NCBI GenBank assembly: GCA_019695175.1
Contig: JAIBAM010000001.1
Location: 1 to 64,000 of the forward strand
Source: Bdellovibrionales bacterium
Lineage (GTDB): Bacteria > Bdellovibrionota > Bdellovibrionia > Bdellovibrionales > UBA1609
Direction of reading: 5' to 3'
DNA length: 64,000 nt
Shown here one piece after another: positions 27,956 to 36,391 of the stretch; position 1 is the stretch's first letter; the number at the start of each line of letters is the position of its first letter. A program made the position numbers and the translations under genes. Below the pieces are notes generated by a model. That model was not told where the DNA came from. It did no database searches and was given only the letters and a program-made list of their open reading frames with translations.

Positions 27956-29206
27956 ATGATGCCATTCATTTACGCATTTTTTTATTTTTATCAAACCGCC
28001 TTTTTCTTTCCACCAGCAACCCATGGACTCACTTTTGAAAATCCCCCCCTACCCCCCATGAAAATAACTCTAGCTCAACCCCCATTAGATAAAATCACCA
28101 ACAGATATGGTTTATCAACAACAGAAAATTCCACCAGTTCACAATATTTTCCTGCCCTAGCGAACCTCAACTTTCTGATGGGTTATGGTTTAGCTGACAA
28201 TTTGGATCAAATGATTAACAATACCTCCGCACAGCAAAAGATATCACTGACCATAACGTTGAATGAAACCTTCACCCTATCCAATTATGATCCGGAAAAT
28301 ACTGTCCCCATTCGCAATTTTATTAACAACTGGATTCAAGAAAAACTAGCTGAGTCCCCCAACTTCATTAAAATTAAAAGAATGGAAAATCTGTCTACCG
28401 TAGTGCAGAGAATAGAAGACTACGCCATTGAAAGTTTAGAAATAAAACTAGGTGAAAATAAAGCTCTCCTTGTTCAGATTCAACTGAGCCTAGAGGTGGT
28501 TATCAGCAATAATGTTATCGTTTATATTCTGTCTGATACCACTCCCACCTCGACCCCCCTCCCCAACGATTGGAATGGAAGTGGCATCCCCTCCAGATCC
28601 ATTCACAAATTGCCTATCTCTGTAACTGAATCAGGAATTTCAAGTCATACTTCCGTCGGCTCAGCCACGACAACTTTTAAAGTAGAGGCTCAACTTGTGC
28701 TCAACAAAAAAAGTTACTCCAAACTGGAAAAAAATCAAAATCCCGTAGTCGGTTTGCTCACCAAAGAAGATAGACAAAATGTTTATTCGATTAATTCAGG
28801 TCAATTGGCATTAGCCCTATCGCAAAGAGAACACCAACTGCTAACCAGATTTTCTGTGGAGGCGAATTCTAAAACCATCCATGGAAATACTAGTCTGGTA
28901 TCAAACCCATTACCCTTTTTAAGAGTTGAGGCGGATACATCCTACGCCATAGACTCAGTTCTCTCTGCCGCAGGTGACGTGAAATTTCACATTAAATTTG
29001 AGGACACCGGCACAATCTATGTTGGAGCCCATACAAATGAAATTTTCTTTAAGGACAAAATTTTCTTTTCTTATTTGTTGGGGCTTACCCTCAATTTATT
29101 TAAGTATAAATCAAATTATACCCTAACAACTGTGCACCTTGATTTAGGCAAAACCGACTATGGAATTCAATCTATGCTTTGGTTCAATTTAATCGAAACC
29201 AAATAG
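27956..29206 (+). CDS. Exported hypothetical protein
   Basis: No family recognised. It has an N-terminal signal peptide (MMPFIYAFFYFYQTAFFF, cleaved near THG) and about 400 residues of Ser/Thr/Asn-rich, largely beta-type sequence. A GTG at 27941 is an alternative start. There are no Cys pairs and no repeated domains. The C-terminal third (FFKDKIFFSYLLGLTLNLFK, TLTTVHLDLGKTDYGIQSML) resembles amphipathic strands ending in an aromatic residue, which would suit an outer-membrane or periplasmic protein. It follows the barrel protein after about 150 bp and may be functionally linked, which is inference. Confidence 0.55.
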   Translation: MMPFIYAFFYFYQTAFFFPPATHGLTFENPPLPPMKITLAQPPLDKITNRYGLSTTENSTSSQYFPALANLNFLMGYGLADNLDQMINNTSAQQKISLTITLNETFTLSNYDPENTVPIRNFINNWIQEKLAESPNFIKIKRMENLSTVVQRIEDYAIESLEIKLGENKALLVQIQLSLEVVISNNVIVYILSDTTPTSTPLPNDWNGSGIPSRSIHKLPISVTESGISSHTSVGSATTTFKVEAQLVLNKKSYSKLEKNQNPVVGLLTKEDRQNVYSINSGQLALALSQREHQLLTRFSVEANSKTIHGNTSLVSNPLPFLRVEADTSYAIDSVLSAAGDVKFHIKFEDTGTIYVGAHTNEIFFKDKIFFSYLLGLTLNLFKYKSNYTLTTVHLDLGKTDYGIQSMLWFNLIETK

Positions 29207-29445
29207 TTTAAGATATTCGAGAAACAATTACTTAAAAAAATCCCTCGTTCATTTTTTTTGAACAAATACTTTTCGGGATTAAATGAGTTTTTAATGTCGG
29301 AAGAAAATAGATTTTTTTTATCTTTCCTCAATTTAAACCCTTTTTTCACCTCGGGCATGAGCCATTGAAGGTAAGCTCTCGAAATATTTAAAAAGAAGTT
29401 TTTCAAATTCACTGATGATAGGTCGAGAGTAGTTTGGTCAAACAT
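29167..29445 (-). CDS. Small uncertain protein next to the 23-bp tandem repeat
   Basis: A 92-residue frame (starting MFDQTTLDLSSVNLKNFFLN and containing SRAYLQWLMPEVKKGF) on the strand opposite its neighbours. A GGAG ribosome site with 6-nt spacing lies before the ATG, inside the downstream copy of the tandem repeat. It overlaps the end of the preceding gene by about 40 bp and is Lys/Asn-rich. It could be a genuine small gene, the remnant of a mobile element, or a chance frame. No family recognised. Confidence 0.25.
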   Translation of the reverse strand: MFDQTTLDLSSVNLKNFFLNISRAYLQWLMPEVKKGFKLRKDKKNLFSSDIKNSFNPEKYLFKKNERGIFLSNCFSNILNYLVSIKLNQSID

Positions 29446-29608
29446 TTTTGGCTCCAGAGTTGCATCTAATTTGGCTCCAGAGTTGCATCTAAAAAATTAT
29501 AGAATTTTGTTTAGTAGTTGTCCAAAAAAATTCCCTGCCATTTAAACGAAAGGGCAACGTTCTAAAAACAAACTAACTCCATGTAGACGAGGTTTTTTCA
29601 AATTCACC
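29207..29608. other. 402-bp spacer between two exported-protein genes
   Basis: The spacer holds the uncertain 92-residue frame on the minus strand and a perfect 23-bp tandem duplication (29447-29492). Otherwise it is AT-rich sequence without a clear hairpin or RNA gene. The promoter of the gene at 29609 should lie in 29493-29600, but no convincing boxes were seen. Confidence 0.5.
29447..29492. repeat. Perfect 23-bp tandem direct repeat
   Basis: Two head-to-tail exact copies, 29447-29469 and 29470-29492, each with the core TGGCTCCAGAGTTGCATCTA. Surrounding DNA is much more AT-rich than the repeat. On the minus strand each copy carries CTGGAG. It could be a duplicated regulatory site, a trace of a mobile-element end, or a replication-slippage product. 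Confidence 0.9.
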
Positions 29609-30865
29609 ATGAAAACAAATCCCGATCGTCAAAAATATAGGCAATTTTTAATTAAAACTTCACTTTACCTAGCTCTCCCAATTGGCTTACAATTTTTTTG
29701 TTCTAATTCATGGACACAACCATCAGTGGGCTCACAACAACCCACTATCAGTAGGCTCTATGGGCCTCAAATTGTAGGATCACCAAATTCTAGTTGTACA
29801 ACATTACTACAAAAACCTCCCCTGCCCAGATACCCTGTATCTCTCTTTGGTTGGCCATTGAGTCCAGGCTATCATTACTCAGCTCTATTGCTAGATTCAC
29901 TCAACCTGCCGGGGGCCTCTTTACCTCAACTTAAAACCACAATGGGTCTTTTTATATTCGATCCAGAATATGCATTGTATCCATTAATGTGGCGTTGGCA
30001 AAACCCCACTAGTGGACAAGGAAATACTTTGTTGAGCCAGAAACCTCCTATCGGAGTGGACCTCAATTCCCTCCCTATAAAATACAATTCATTGATTAAT
30101 CTGTTAATAACTGTTGCACCTAGGTCTATACCTATTTCCCTGCTAAATATTTTCAGATTTTCTTCAAAGAAATTGTTAAAAAAAACGAGTGTAGGAACTG
30201 TTTTAATTCATCTAGCTCAAGAAAACCCAGAGGTCGCCAGTGCACTGGAATTCGAAATATTACTTGTTAATGAAATTCTTGTTCACCTTAATCTCGTAGA
30301 TCAAAATTTGAATCCAGAAAGGGATAGCCCTAAAATAGGGACAAAATTATTACATTCCATTTTTGCAGCCCTTTGGGATATCTATTTCTATGGTGCCAGA
30401 CTTCATGCACAATCGCTTCCCAGCGAAAAATCTAAGCTTATACCGGACTCTCATTTACATTATTTTCTTATTCAAAATTCTTGGCAACCTGTCAGTCCTG
30501 ATCAATCCCTGGTGGACATAAAGTTTGCCTATTTGTTTCTGAAACTTTGGAAGCAAGAATTTCCTGAGCTTTTGTCCCAAAACAATTTATCTGATCAAAT
30601 AAATGAAGAATTAAGAGAAACAATTTCTGCTTTAGAAAGTTCATCCCATTCGCAAGGGGAACCGTCTAAAATTGAAAAGGTAAATAAAATAACTTGCATG
30701 GCAAAGTTTTCCAGATATTTAGCCTTATCCACAACTGCCTTGCAATTGTTGGAAACCAAAATGATAAACATTGTTTGTGACGAAAATCCGCTCATAAATC
30801 CCATGGGGGAAAATTTAAATGAAATAGAATTACTATCTTTTTTGTTAAATATGTTAACTACATGA
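29609..30865 (+). CDS. Exported or membrane-associated hypothetical protein
   Basis: Not recognised. It is 418 residues, with an N-terminal hydrophobic stretch after a basic start (KTSLYLALPIGLQFFCSNSW), compatible with a signal peptide. The mature part begins with a Pro/Ser-rich region (about residues 35-90), then becomes mostly helical with Leu-rich segments (NSLINLLITVAPRSIPISLL, LEFEILLVNEILVHLNLVD, LLSFLLNMLTT). Cys occurs near residues 30, 63, 366 and 390. No repeats or catalytic motif are visible. It is convergent with fliA. Confidence 0.55.
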   Translation: MKTNPDRQKYRQFLIKTSLYLALPIGLQFFCSNSWTQPSVGSQQPTISRLYGPQIVGSPNSSCTTLLQKPPLPRYPVSLFGWPLSPGYHYSALLLDSLNLPGASLPQLKTTMGLFIFDPEYALYPLMWRWQNPTSGQGNTLLSQKPPIGVDLNSLPIKYNSLINLLITVAPRSIPISLLNIFRFSSKKLLKKTSVGTVLIHLAQENPEVASALEFEILLVNEILVHLNLVDQNLNPERDSPKIGTKLLHSIFAALWDIYFYGARLHAQSLPSEKSKLIPDSHLHYFLIQNSWQPVSPDQSLVDIKFAYLFLKLWKQEFPELLSQNNLSDQINEELRETISALESSSHSQGEPSKIEKVNKITCMAKFSRYLALSTTALQLLETKMINIVCDENPLINPMGENLNEIELLSFLLNMLTT

Positions 30866-30938
30866 TTAGATTTATTAAAACCTGTATGAATAAAGCCCTT
30901 ACATCTCAAGCAAAACAGGCTTGGAATTTTCAACCATC

Positions 30939-30956
30939 ATCCTCAAAGACGAGGAT
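30939..30956. terminator. Possible hairpin between the exported-protein gene and fliA
   Basis: ATCCTC-AAAGAC-GAGGAT forms a 6-bp perfect stem with a 6-nt loop in the gap between two convergent genes. No clear T-run follows on either strand, so it is a weak bidirectional terminator candidate. Confidence 0.3.
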
Positions 30957-30977
30957 TCTATATATCCTTTATTCCCT

Positions 30978-31829
30978 TTATACTGCTTCCAATTCCTGTT
31001 CTTGAAAAAACTGGGTGAGCTTTGCCCTTAGTCTCGTAATCGCTTGTGCATGGAGTTGGGAAACCCGACTCTCAGTAACACGAAGGACTTTACCGATCTC
31101 TTTTAAGTTTAAGTCTTCATAATAATAAAGCGAAAGCACCAATCGTTGTCTTTCGGGAAGATCTTCAATGGACTTGGCCACCATGTCTTTGACCGATTTA
31201 ATATTCAATTGGTTAAAAGGATTGCCCAGTTTACAAGTCTCGAGCAAATTCAAAATAGATTTTTTATCGACATTACTAAATGTATTGGCATCATCAATGG
31301 AAAGCACACTGACAGGTTTCACTTGATTAATTAAGTCATAAAAATCGTCCATAGAAACGCCAATTTTCTGGGCCACTTCTTCATCTGTAGCAGATCGACC
31401 TAACTGCGCTTCCAAATCAATCAAAGCCCGATCCAACATTTTTGCTTTATCCCGAACCGACCTTGGCACCCAATCTTGAGCACGCAATTCATCTAAAATG
31501 GAACCACGTATGCGAAACTCCGCATAGGTTTTAAACTTATTGTCGCGACTCGGGTCATATTTTTCAATGGCGTCCATAAGACCAATCACACCACTGGAAA
31601 TCAAATCATCCAATTCAATATTGGCTGGTAATCGTAATGCAATTTTTTGAGCTATAAATTTAATAAGTGGGGCATACTCCATAATCAATTTATCTTTTTG
31701 TTGCGGTGTTAATTTGGAAGGTTCCTCTTTGTATTTTCGCAAAAGGGCGCTGCTATTTGAGTTCCCAGTCATTCCGATCTCATTAGCTCCACTCATGTTT
31801 TGACTGTTACTATTTTTCATACTTGTCAT
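30978..31829 (-). CDS. fliA: RNA polymerase sigma-28 factor FliA
   Basis: A flagellar-type sigma-70 family factor. Region 2 is seen in LIKFIAQKIALRLP, DLISSGVIGLMDAIEKYDP and FKTYAEFRIRGSILDELRAQDW with VPRSVRDKA. Region 3 follows with LEAQLGRSATDEEVAQKIGV, and region 4 with LPERQRLVLSLYYYEDLNLK and the helix-turn-helix VLRVTESRVSQLHAQAI. The N-terminus has about 30 extra polar residues (SQNMSGANEIGMTGNSNSS). Its anti-sigma factor FlgM is encoded in the other flagellar block. The gene follows flhG after a 232-bp spacer, so it probably has its own promoter as well as read-through from the fli/flh operon. Confidence 0.95.
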   Translation of the reverse strand: MTSMKNSNSQNMSGANEIGMTGNSNSSALLRKYKEEPSKLTPQQKDKLIMEYAPLIKFIAQKIALRLPANIELDDLISSGVIGLMDAIEKYDPSRDNKFKTYAEFRIRGSILDELRAQDWVPRSVRDKAKMLDRALIDLEAQLGRSATDEEVAQKIGVSMDDFYDLINQVKPVSVLSIDDANTFSNVDKKSILNLLETCKLGNPFNQLNIKSVKDMVAKSIEDLPERQRLVLSLYYYEDLNLKEIGKVLRVTESRVSQLHAQAITRLRAKLTQFFQEQELEAV

Positions 31830-32061
31830 TGAATCACCCCACCCTTAGTTGTCCTAACCCGTAACATCAAAGTTTCACTTCTATAATAAATATAATTACA
31901 TTCATAAAGCTTTGAAGGACTTCGAATAACAAAAAATATTTAAAACGGGTTACTTAAATTTTACTCTCTTTATATTGATTTTGGAAATCTTAGAACCCCT
32001 TCCCATTATTAAACACGTTTTATGATATCAAAACGAGAATTCTACCAAAAGTCCTATTCTT

Positions 32062-32907
32062 TTAGGCCACTCCAGAAAGTTGTTGCCAGAAAAATTGCAA
32101 ACTCCCTTTGGGTTCCTTAAGCTTTGGCAAACCATGGATTTCATTGACTAAGTTTAAGATACCACGACTCGACTGGGCCAAAGGATCGGTATGAACAATC
32201 ATTTGTTGCTTTTTTGTTGCTTGTCTCATTTTGGGATCATTAAGAATAAAACCTTTAAAATCCAAACTCACACACAAAAAACGATCCGCCACCTCTGCCA
32301 GCCGACGATAGGTTGATATTGCTTCCTCTTCATCGCGAACCAAATTCACCACAATTCCAAAATGGTTTTCATGAAATTTTTGCGTCAATACTTTTATGAG
32401 AGCGTAAGAATCGGTGATACTGGCTGGATCAGGCGTAACTACAACCAGAATATCTTGGGCCGCAGAATTTAAATAAAGCACATTTTCACTAATTCCAGAG
32501 GCCGTATCGATCAACAAATAGTTAAAAAAATGATCCATCTCGCTGACCTGTTCCAATAGTGATTTTTTTTGATGGGGGGCCAAATGGCTAAGTTGATAAA
32601 GTCCAGATCCTCCAGGGATCAAATACACATTCGGTGAAACCTCAAGTAAAATATCTTGTAATTTTTTTTCACAATTTAAAACATCAAATATTGTATGTTT
32701 ACTTTTTTTTCCGAAAATAATATCCACATTAGCTAAACCCAAATCACCGTCTAAGATTAAAACCTTTTGCCCTTTTTGTCCCAAACTGTAGGCTAAATTA
32801 GCGAGTAAAGTGGATTTACCAACACCCCCTTTTCCGGAAGTCACGCTAAGAGTTTGAGTTCGATTTCGTGTTGAATTTACTTCTAAAAATGAAGGGAAAT
32901 AGTGCAT
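32062..32907 (-). CDS. flhG: MinD-like ATPase FlhG (FleN), lacking the DQAxxLR activator motif
   Basis: A deviant Walker A ATPase that controls flagellar number together with FlhF. Walker A is SGKGGVGKSTL, the switch region is ILDGDLGLANVDIIFG and Walker B-like is YLLIDTASGIS. A C-terminal amphipathic helix may be present in GSLQFFWQQL. The start is firm: AGGAG lies upstream and an in-frame TGA is found 8 codons before the ATG. The N-terminus is therefore only MHYFPSFLEVNSTRNRTQT and contains no DQAxxLR sequence, the helix that stimulates FlhF GTPase in characterised FlhG. It starts 1 bp after the flhF stop. Confidence 0.93.
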   Translation of the reverse strand: MHYFPSFLEVNSTRNRTQTLSVTSGKGGVGKSTLLANLAYSLGQKGQKVLILDGDLGLANVDIIFGKKSKHTIFDVLNCEKKLQDILLEVSPNVYLIPGGSGLYQLSHLAPHQKKSLLEQVSEMDHFFNYLLIDTASGISENVLYLNSAAQDILVVVTPDPASITDSYALIKVLTQKFHENHFGIVVNLVRDEEEAISTYRRLAEVADRFLCVSLDFKGFILNDPKMRQATKKQQMIVHTDPLAQSSRGILNLVNEIHGLPKLKEPKGSLQFFWQQLSGVA

Positions 32908-32908
32908 C

Positions 32909-34303
32909 TTAGCTCCTCTTAAGCTTCGTCAGTTTAAATATTAAATCCACAACCCGTTCTTTTGTTGCGGCTTCAAAATCCTCTGGAATTTGACGTCCAA
33001 TTCCAAAGGAATGAAGGGGTAGATTGAAACGCTGTAGAAAATTGTAGATGAGACCATGTTGAGCCGCTTCGTCCAAGCCAGTAAATAGAAGGTCTGATGG
33101 TTCTAGACGAAGGGAGTTTTGTGCCAACTCTGAAGCTGACTCTTCATTGCCCAAAACAGAGAGGACGTAGTGAATAGCCAAAGAAGAATGAATGAGTGCT
33201 TTAATTTGACAAATTTTTTGCAAGATCAGATCGTTTTTCAAACTCAATCCTGGAAAATCAAATAAAACAAAATCAACCTGTGCTAAAGAAGGGGAGAGAT
33301 CAAGCCAATCCTCCGCTTCATTTAAGACAGCAAACGGTACATTTAAAATTTTTGCATATATTCGCAGCTGTTCAATAGCTCCTACCTTGTGGACATCTGT
33401 CGTCACTATAGCAATGCGATATTTTTGTTTTAAAACCATTTCACTAGCCAATTTTACCAGGGACGAAGTTTTTCCTTGCCCTGCAGGGCCAACGAAAAAA
33501 TGGTGTCTCTCAGCAAAACGATTGCCCACAATTTTCGTATTATTTAAAATATGATGAGCAATAAATGCATCTACAAAAGCAGACTTTCCTAATTGTTCTG
33601 AGGTCAATTTTGTTTGAGCTAATTTGATTAATTTAAAAGTATTTTCATGATTAATTCCAGCACGAAATAGTTTTTGATAAGTCATACTTTGTTTTAAACT
33701 TTCATCACCATGACTTTGTACGGAAGAGGACACGAAGGTTTGAGGTACTTTTTGAAACGTTTGTAAAACTTTTTTTAATTGCAAAATCTCAGCTTGTAGT
33801 TTCTCTACAACTTGGGACTCCACTGAATTTTTTTGAACATTTTCATCGTTTAAAATATGAGAATCATTCATGGCTTGCCAGGCTCTTTGTGCCGCAGTTC
33901 TAACTCTGACGCCAGAAGCCAAAATGGGTGTCAGTGGAAGAGAATCTGCGTCCCCTAAAAGTTCATCATCATCTTCGATATCAACATATTTTCTCTGAGA
34001 TTTCGGAGTTTCATGAATCGGTTCATTTAAATGTGATTTGTTAATAAACTGTTTTTGTGATTTAGCAGTAGATTGAGCATAAATTGATTTTGATTTTTCT
34101 GGAAGTTTCGCTTCAGCCATTTGTTTTTTCTTAAGAGTTTCTTCACTAATAGCTGCGGTAACCTCCACACTTCTATTGCCGACCAATCCAAAACCACGAC
34201 TGTTGTCTTTGGCGGAAAGAATAATGGCTTCTGGACCCATATGTCCTTTGACCAATTCGAGAGCTTCTTTCATCGTTTTTGCTTCAAATTTTCTAACCTG
34301 CAT
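32909..34303 (-). CDS. flhF: SRP-family GTPase-like FlhF with altered G motifs
   Basis: FlhF marks the cell pole for flagellum assembly. The N-terminal B domain is typical (MQVRKFEAKTMKEALELVKG, GPEAIILSAKDN) and is followed by a long disordered linker. The N and G domains start near residue 215. The P-loop is FVGPAGQGKTSSLVKLA (near residue 272) and G2 is DVHKVGAIEQLRIYAKIL. G3 reads FDFPGLS instead of the usual DTAGR, and G4 reads TGLDEA instead of TKLDEA. GTP hydrolysis is therefore doubtful. It overlaps flhA by 11 bp. Confidence 0.92.
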   Translation of the reverse strand: MQVRKFEAKTMKEALELVKGHMGPEAIILSAKDNSRGFGLVGNRSVEVTAAISEETLKKKQMAEAKLPEKSKSIYAQSTAKSQKQFINKSHLNEPIHETPKSQRKYVDIEDDDELLGDADSLPLTPILASGVRVRTAAQRAWQAMNDSHILNDENVQKNSVESQVVEKLQAEILQLKKVLQTFQKVPQTFVSSSVQSHGDESLKQSMTYQKLFRAGINHENTFKLIKLAQTKLTSEQLGKSAFVDAFIAHHILNNTKIVGNRFAERHHFFVGPAGQGKTSSLVKLASEMVLKQKYRIAIVTTDVHKVGAIEQLRIYAKILNVPFAVLNEAEDWLDLSPSLAQVDFVLFDFPGLSLKNDLILQKICQIKALIHSSLAIHYVLSVLGNEESASELAQNSLRLEPSDLLFTGLDEAAQHGLIYNFLQRFNLPLHSFGIGRQIPEDFEAATKERVVDLIFKLTKLKRS

Positions 34304-36389
34304 GGGCTAACTCCACTGTACCTACAGCTGAAATTTTTGCATCTGTTGAAAGTTCACTGTGGGACAACACAGCTAGTTGGGGCACAAATCTCGAGATCAG
34401 TTTAAATAAATGTCTTCTTGAAGTCGGACTCGTTAATAAGATAGGTTGCGAGGCAATCTCAGGATGCTGTTCCACTAATTTTGCAACTCCAGAAACAATT
34501 TCTTGCGCCGATCTTGGATCCATCACTAATTGCACACCTTGCTCTGTCTGCAATAAGGAGTTGGACACAAGTTCTTCCACACTGGGTCCTAAGGTCATCA
34601 CCGCAATTCGATCGCCATCGTTTTTGAATTTAGCGGTAATGGCTCGAGATAATGATTTTCTAACTGCCTCGGTGAGAACTTCGGAATCTTTACTGCGCAG
34701 AGCCTCATCGGCAAGCGTTTCAAAAATTGTGAGCAAATCACGTATAGAAATTTGTTCCCGTAGTAAATTTTGTAAAATTTTGACCACCAACCCAAGACTC
34801 AACAAATTGGGAATGAGTTCTTCGACCACTTTAGGATAGTTTTTCTTAAAATTATCCACCAACGTACTGGCTTCTTGTCGTCCAAATAATTCATGGGCAT
34901 GGCTTCGAATAATCTCAGTTATATGGGTGGCCATGACTGTGGGCAAATCTACCACAGTATAACCAGCCAGCTCCGCATCTTCTCTCTGCGCTTTAGAAAT
35001 CCAAAGCGCATCCAAGCCAAACGCTGGTTCCTTTGTTGGCACTCCCATCACTCGACGAACCACTTGCCCAGGATCCATGGCCAAAAGATTTTCAGGACGC
35101 AACAGTCCGCCACCCACCCTGTTCCCCTTAATCAGCAAACGGTACTCACCAGGTTCCAACTGTAAATTATCACGAATGTGAATGCTGGGAACAACGATAC
35201 CCAAATCCATGGCAAACTGCTTACGAATACTTACGATTCTTTCCAATAAATCGCCTGACTGATTAGACTCAACAATATTTATTAACCCATAGCCCACTTC
35301 TAATTCAATTAAATCCAGCGGAAGCATATTTTCAATCGCTTCCCGTTTAGGCTTTCTAGATTCCTCTTCGGCCAAACGTTCTTTGATTTGCTTCTTCTCT
35401 TCACCATATCTTTGCGTCATCCAAGCAATCATTCCCAAAGTAGCCGTCATTAAAAAGAAAGGAATCGTTGGCAAACCAGGAACCAAACCCAATAAAAATA
35501 AAATAAAGGCCACAATACCCACGGCACGCGGTTTTAAAAATAATTGACCTGCAACCTCCACTCCCATGTTTTGCGTGGAGGAATTACGAGTCACAACAAT
35601 ACCTGCAGCCGTCGATATAATTAAAGCAGGAATTTGAGTCACCAACCCATCACCAATGGACAACATGGAATATGTTTTTGCTGCGGCTCCGAGATCCAAC
35701 CCTTTTTGAATCACTCCAATTAACAAACCACCCACCACATTCACCAGAGTAATAATAATTCCTGCGATAGCATCACCTCGAACAAATTTGCTCGCACCAT
35801 CCATCGCTCCATAAAAATCAGCTTCAGCTTCAATCTCTTTGCGTCGTTTTCGAGCGTCTTGTTCGCTTATGAGCCCTGCATTCAAGTCAGCGTCAATAGA
35901 CATTTGTTTACCAGGCATGGCGTCTAATGTGAATCGAGCTGCCACCTCGGCCACTCGCCCAGAACCCTTAGTAATGACAATAAAATTTATAACTACTAAT
36001 ATGATAAAAACGATAAATCCAATAACGTAATTATCTCCAACCACAAAGTGCCCAAAAGCATGGATCACCTCACCAACAGCATCAGATCCCCTATGCCCGT
36101 TGGTGAGAATCAACCGTGTCGTTGCCACATTTAAGGCCAATCGATACAACGTTGTCATCAAGAGAAGACTAGGGAAAACACTAAAATCTAAAGAACGATC
36201 TGTATAAACCGCAACTAATAATATTAATAAAGATAATCCCAAAGAAAAGGTTAAAGATAAATCCAATAAAATAGGCGGAAGGGGGATGATCATAACCGCG
36301 AGTATGGCGATCAAACCAAAAGCTATGAGTAAATCAACATTTTTACTATACTTTTCAAAGCGCTTTAAGAACTGAAAAAGCTGTTCCAT
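34293..36389 (-). CDS. flhA: Flagellar type III export gate protein FlhA
   Basis: FlhA is the large export-gate protein: an N-terminal membrane domain of about 8 helices and a large cytoplasmic domain that docks chaperone-substrate complexes. The FHIPEP-family signature is present (GRVAEVAARFTLDAMPGKQM, SIDADLNAGLISEQDARKRR), then VRGDAIAGIIITLVNVVGG. The cytoplasmic part contains LDALWISKAQREDAELAGY and the terminal LFKLISRFVPQLAVLSHSEL. Full length at 698 residues. It lies 2 bp after flhB and overlaps flhF by 11 bp. Confidence 0.98.
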   Translation of the reverse strand: MEQLFQFLKRFEKYSKNVDLLIAFGLIAILAVMIIPLPPILLDLSLTFSLGLSLLILLVAVYTDRSLDFSVFPSLLLMTTLYRLALNVATTRLILTNGHRGSDAVGEVIHAFGHFVVGDNYVIGFIVFIILVVINFIVITKGSGRVAEVAARFTLDAMPGKQMSIDADLNAGLISEQDARKRRKEIEAEADFYGAMDGASKFVRGDAIAGIIITLVNVVGGLLIGVIQKGLDLGAAAKTYSMLSIGDGLVTQIPALIISTAAGIVVTRNSSTQNMGVEVAGQLFLKPRAVGIVAFILFLLGLVPGLPTIPFFLMTATLGMIAWMTQRYGEEKKQIKERLAEEESRKPKREAIENMLPLDLIELEVGYGLINIVESNQSGDLLERIVSIRKQFAMDLGIVVPSIHIRDNLQLEPGEYRLLIKGNRVGGGLLRPENLLAMDPGQVVRRVMGVPTKEPAFGLDALWISKAQREDAELAGYTVVDLPTVMATHITEIIRSHAHELFGRQEASTLVDNFKKNYPKVVEELIPNLLSLGLVVKILQNLLREQISIRDLLTIFETLADEALRSKDSEVLTEAVRKSLSRAITAKFKNDGDRIAVMTLGPSVEELVSNSLLQTEQGVQLVMDPRSAQEIVSGVAKLVEQHPEIASQPILLTSPTSRRHLFKLISRFVPQLAVLSHSELSTDAKISAVGTVELAHAG

Positions 36390-36391
36390 AA

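Noticed and set aside
29167-29445. Transposase remnant explanation for the 92-residue frame
   Set aside because: No DDE or other transposase motif, inverted terminal repeats or target-site duplication could be seen, so it is listed only as an uncertain CDS.
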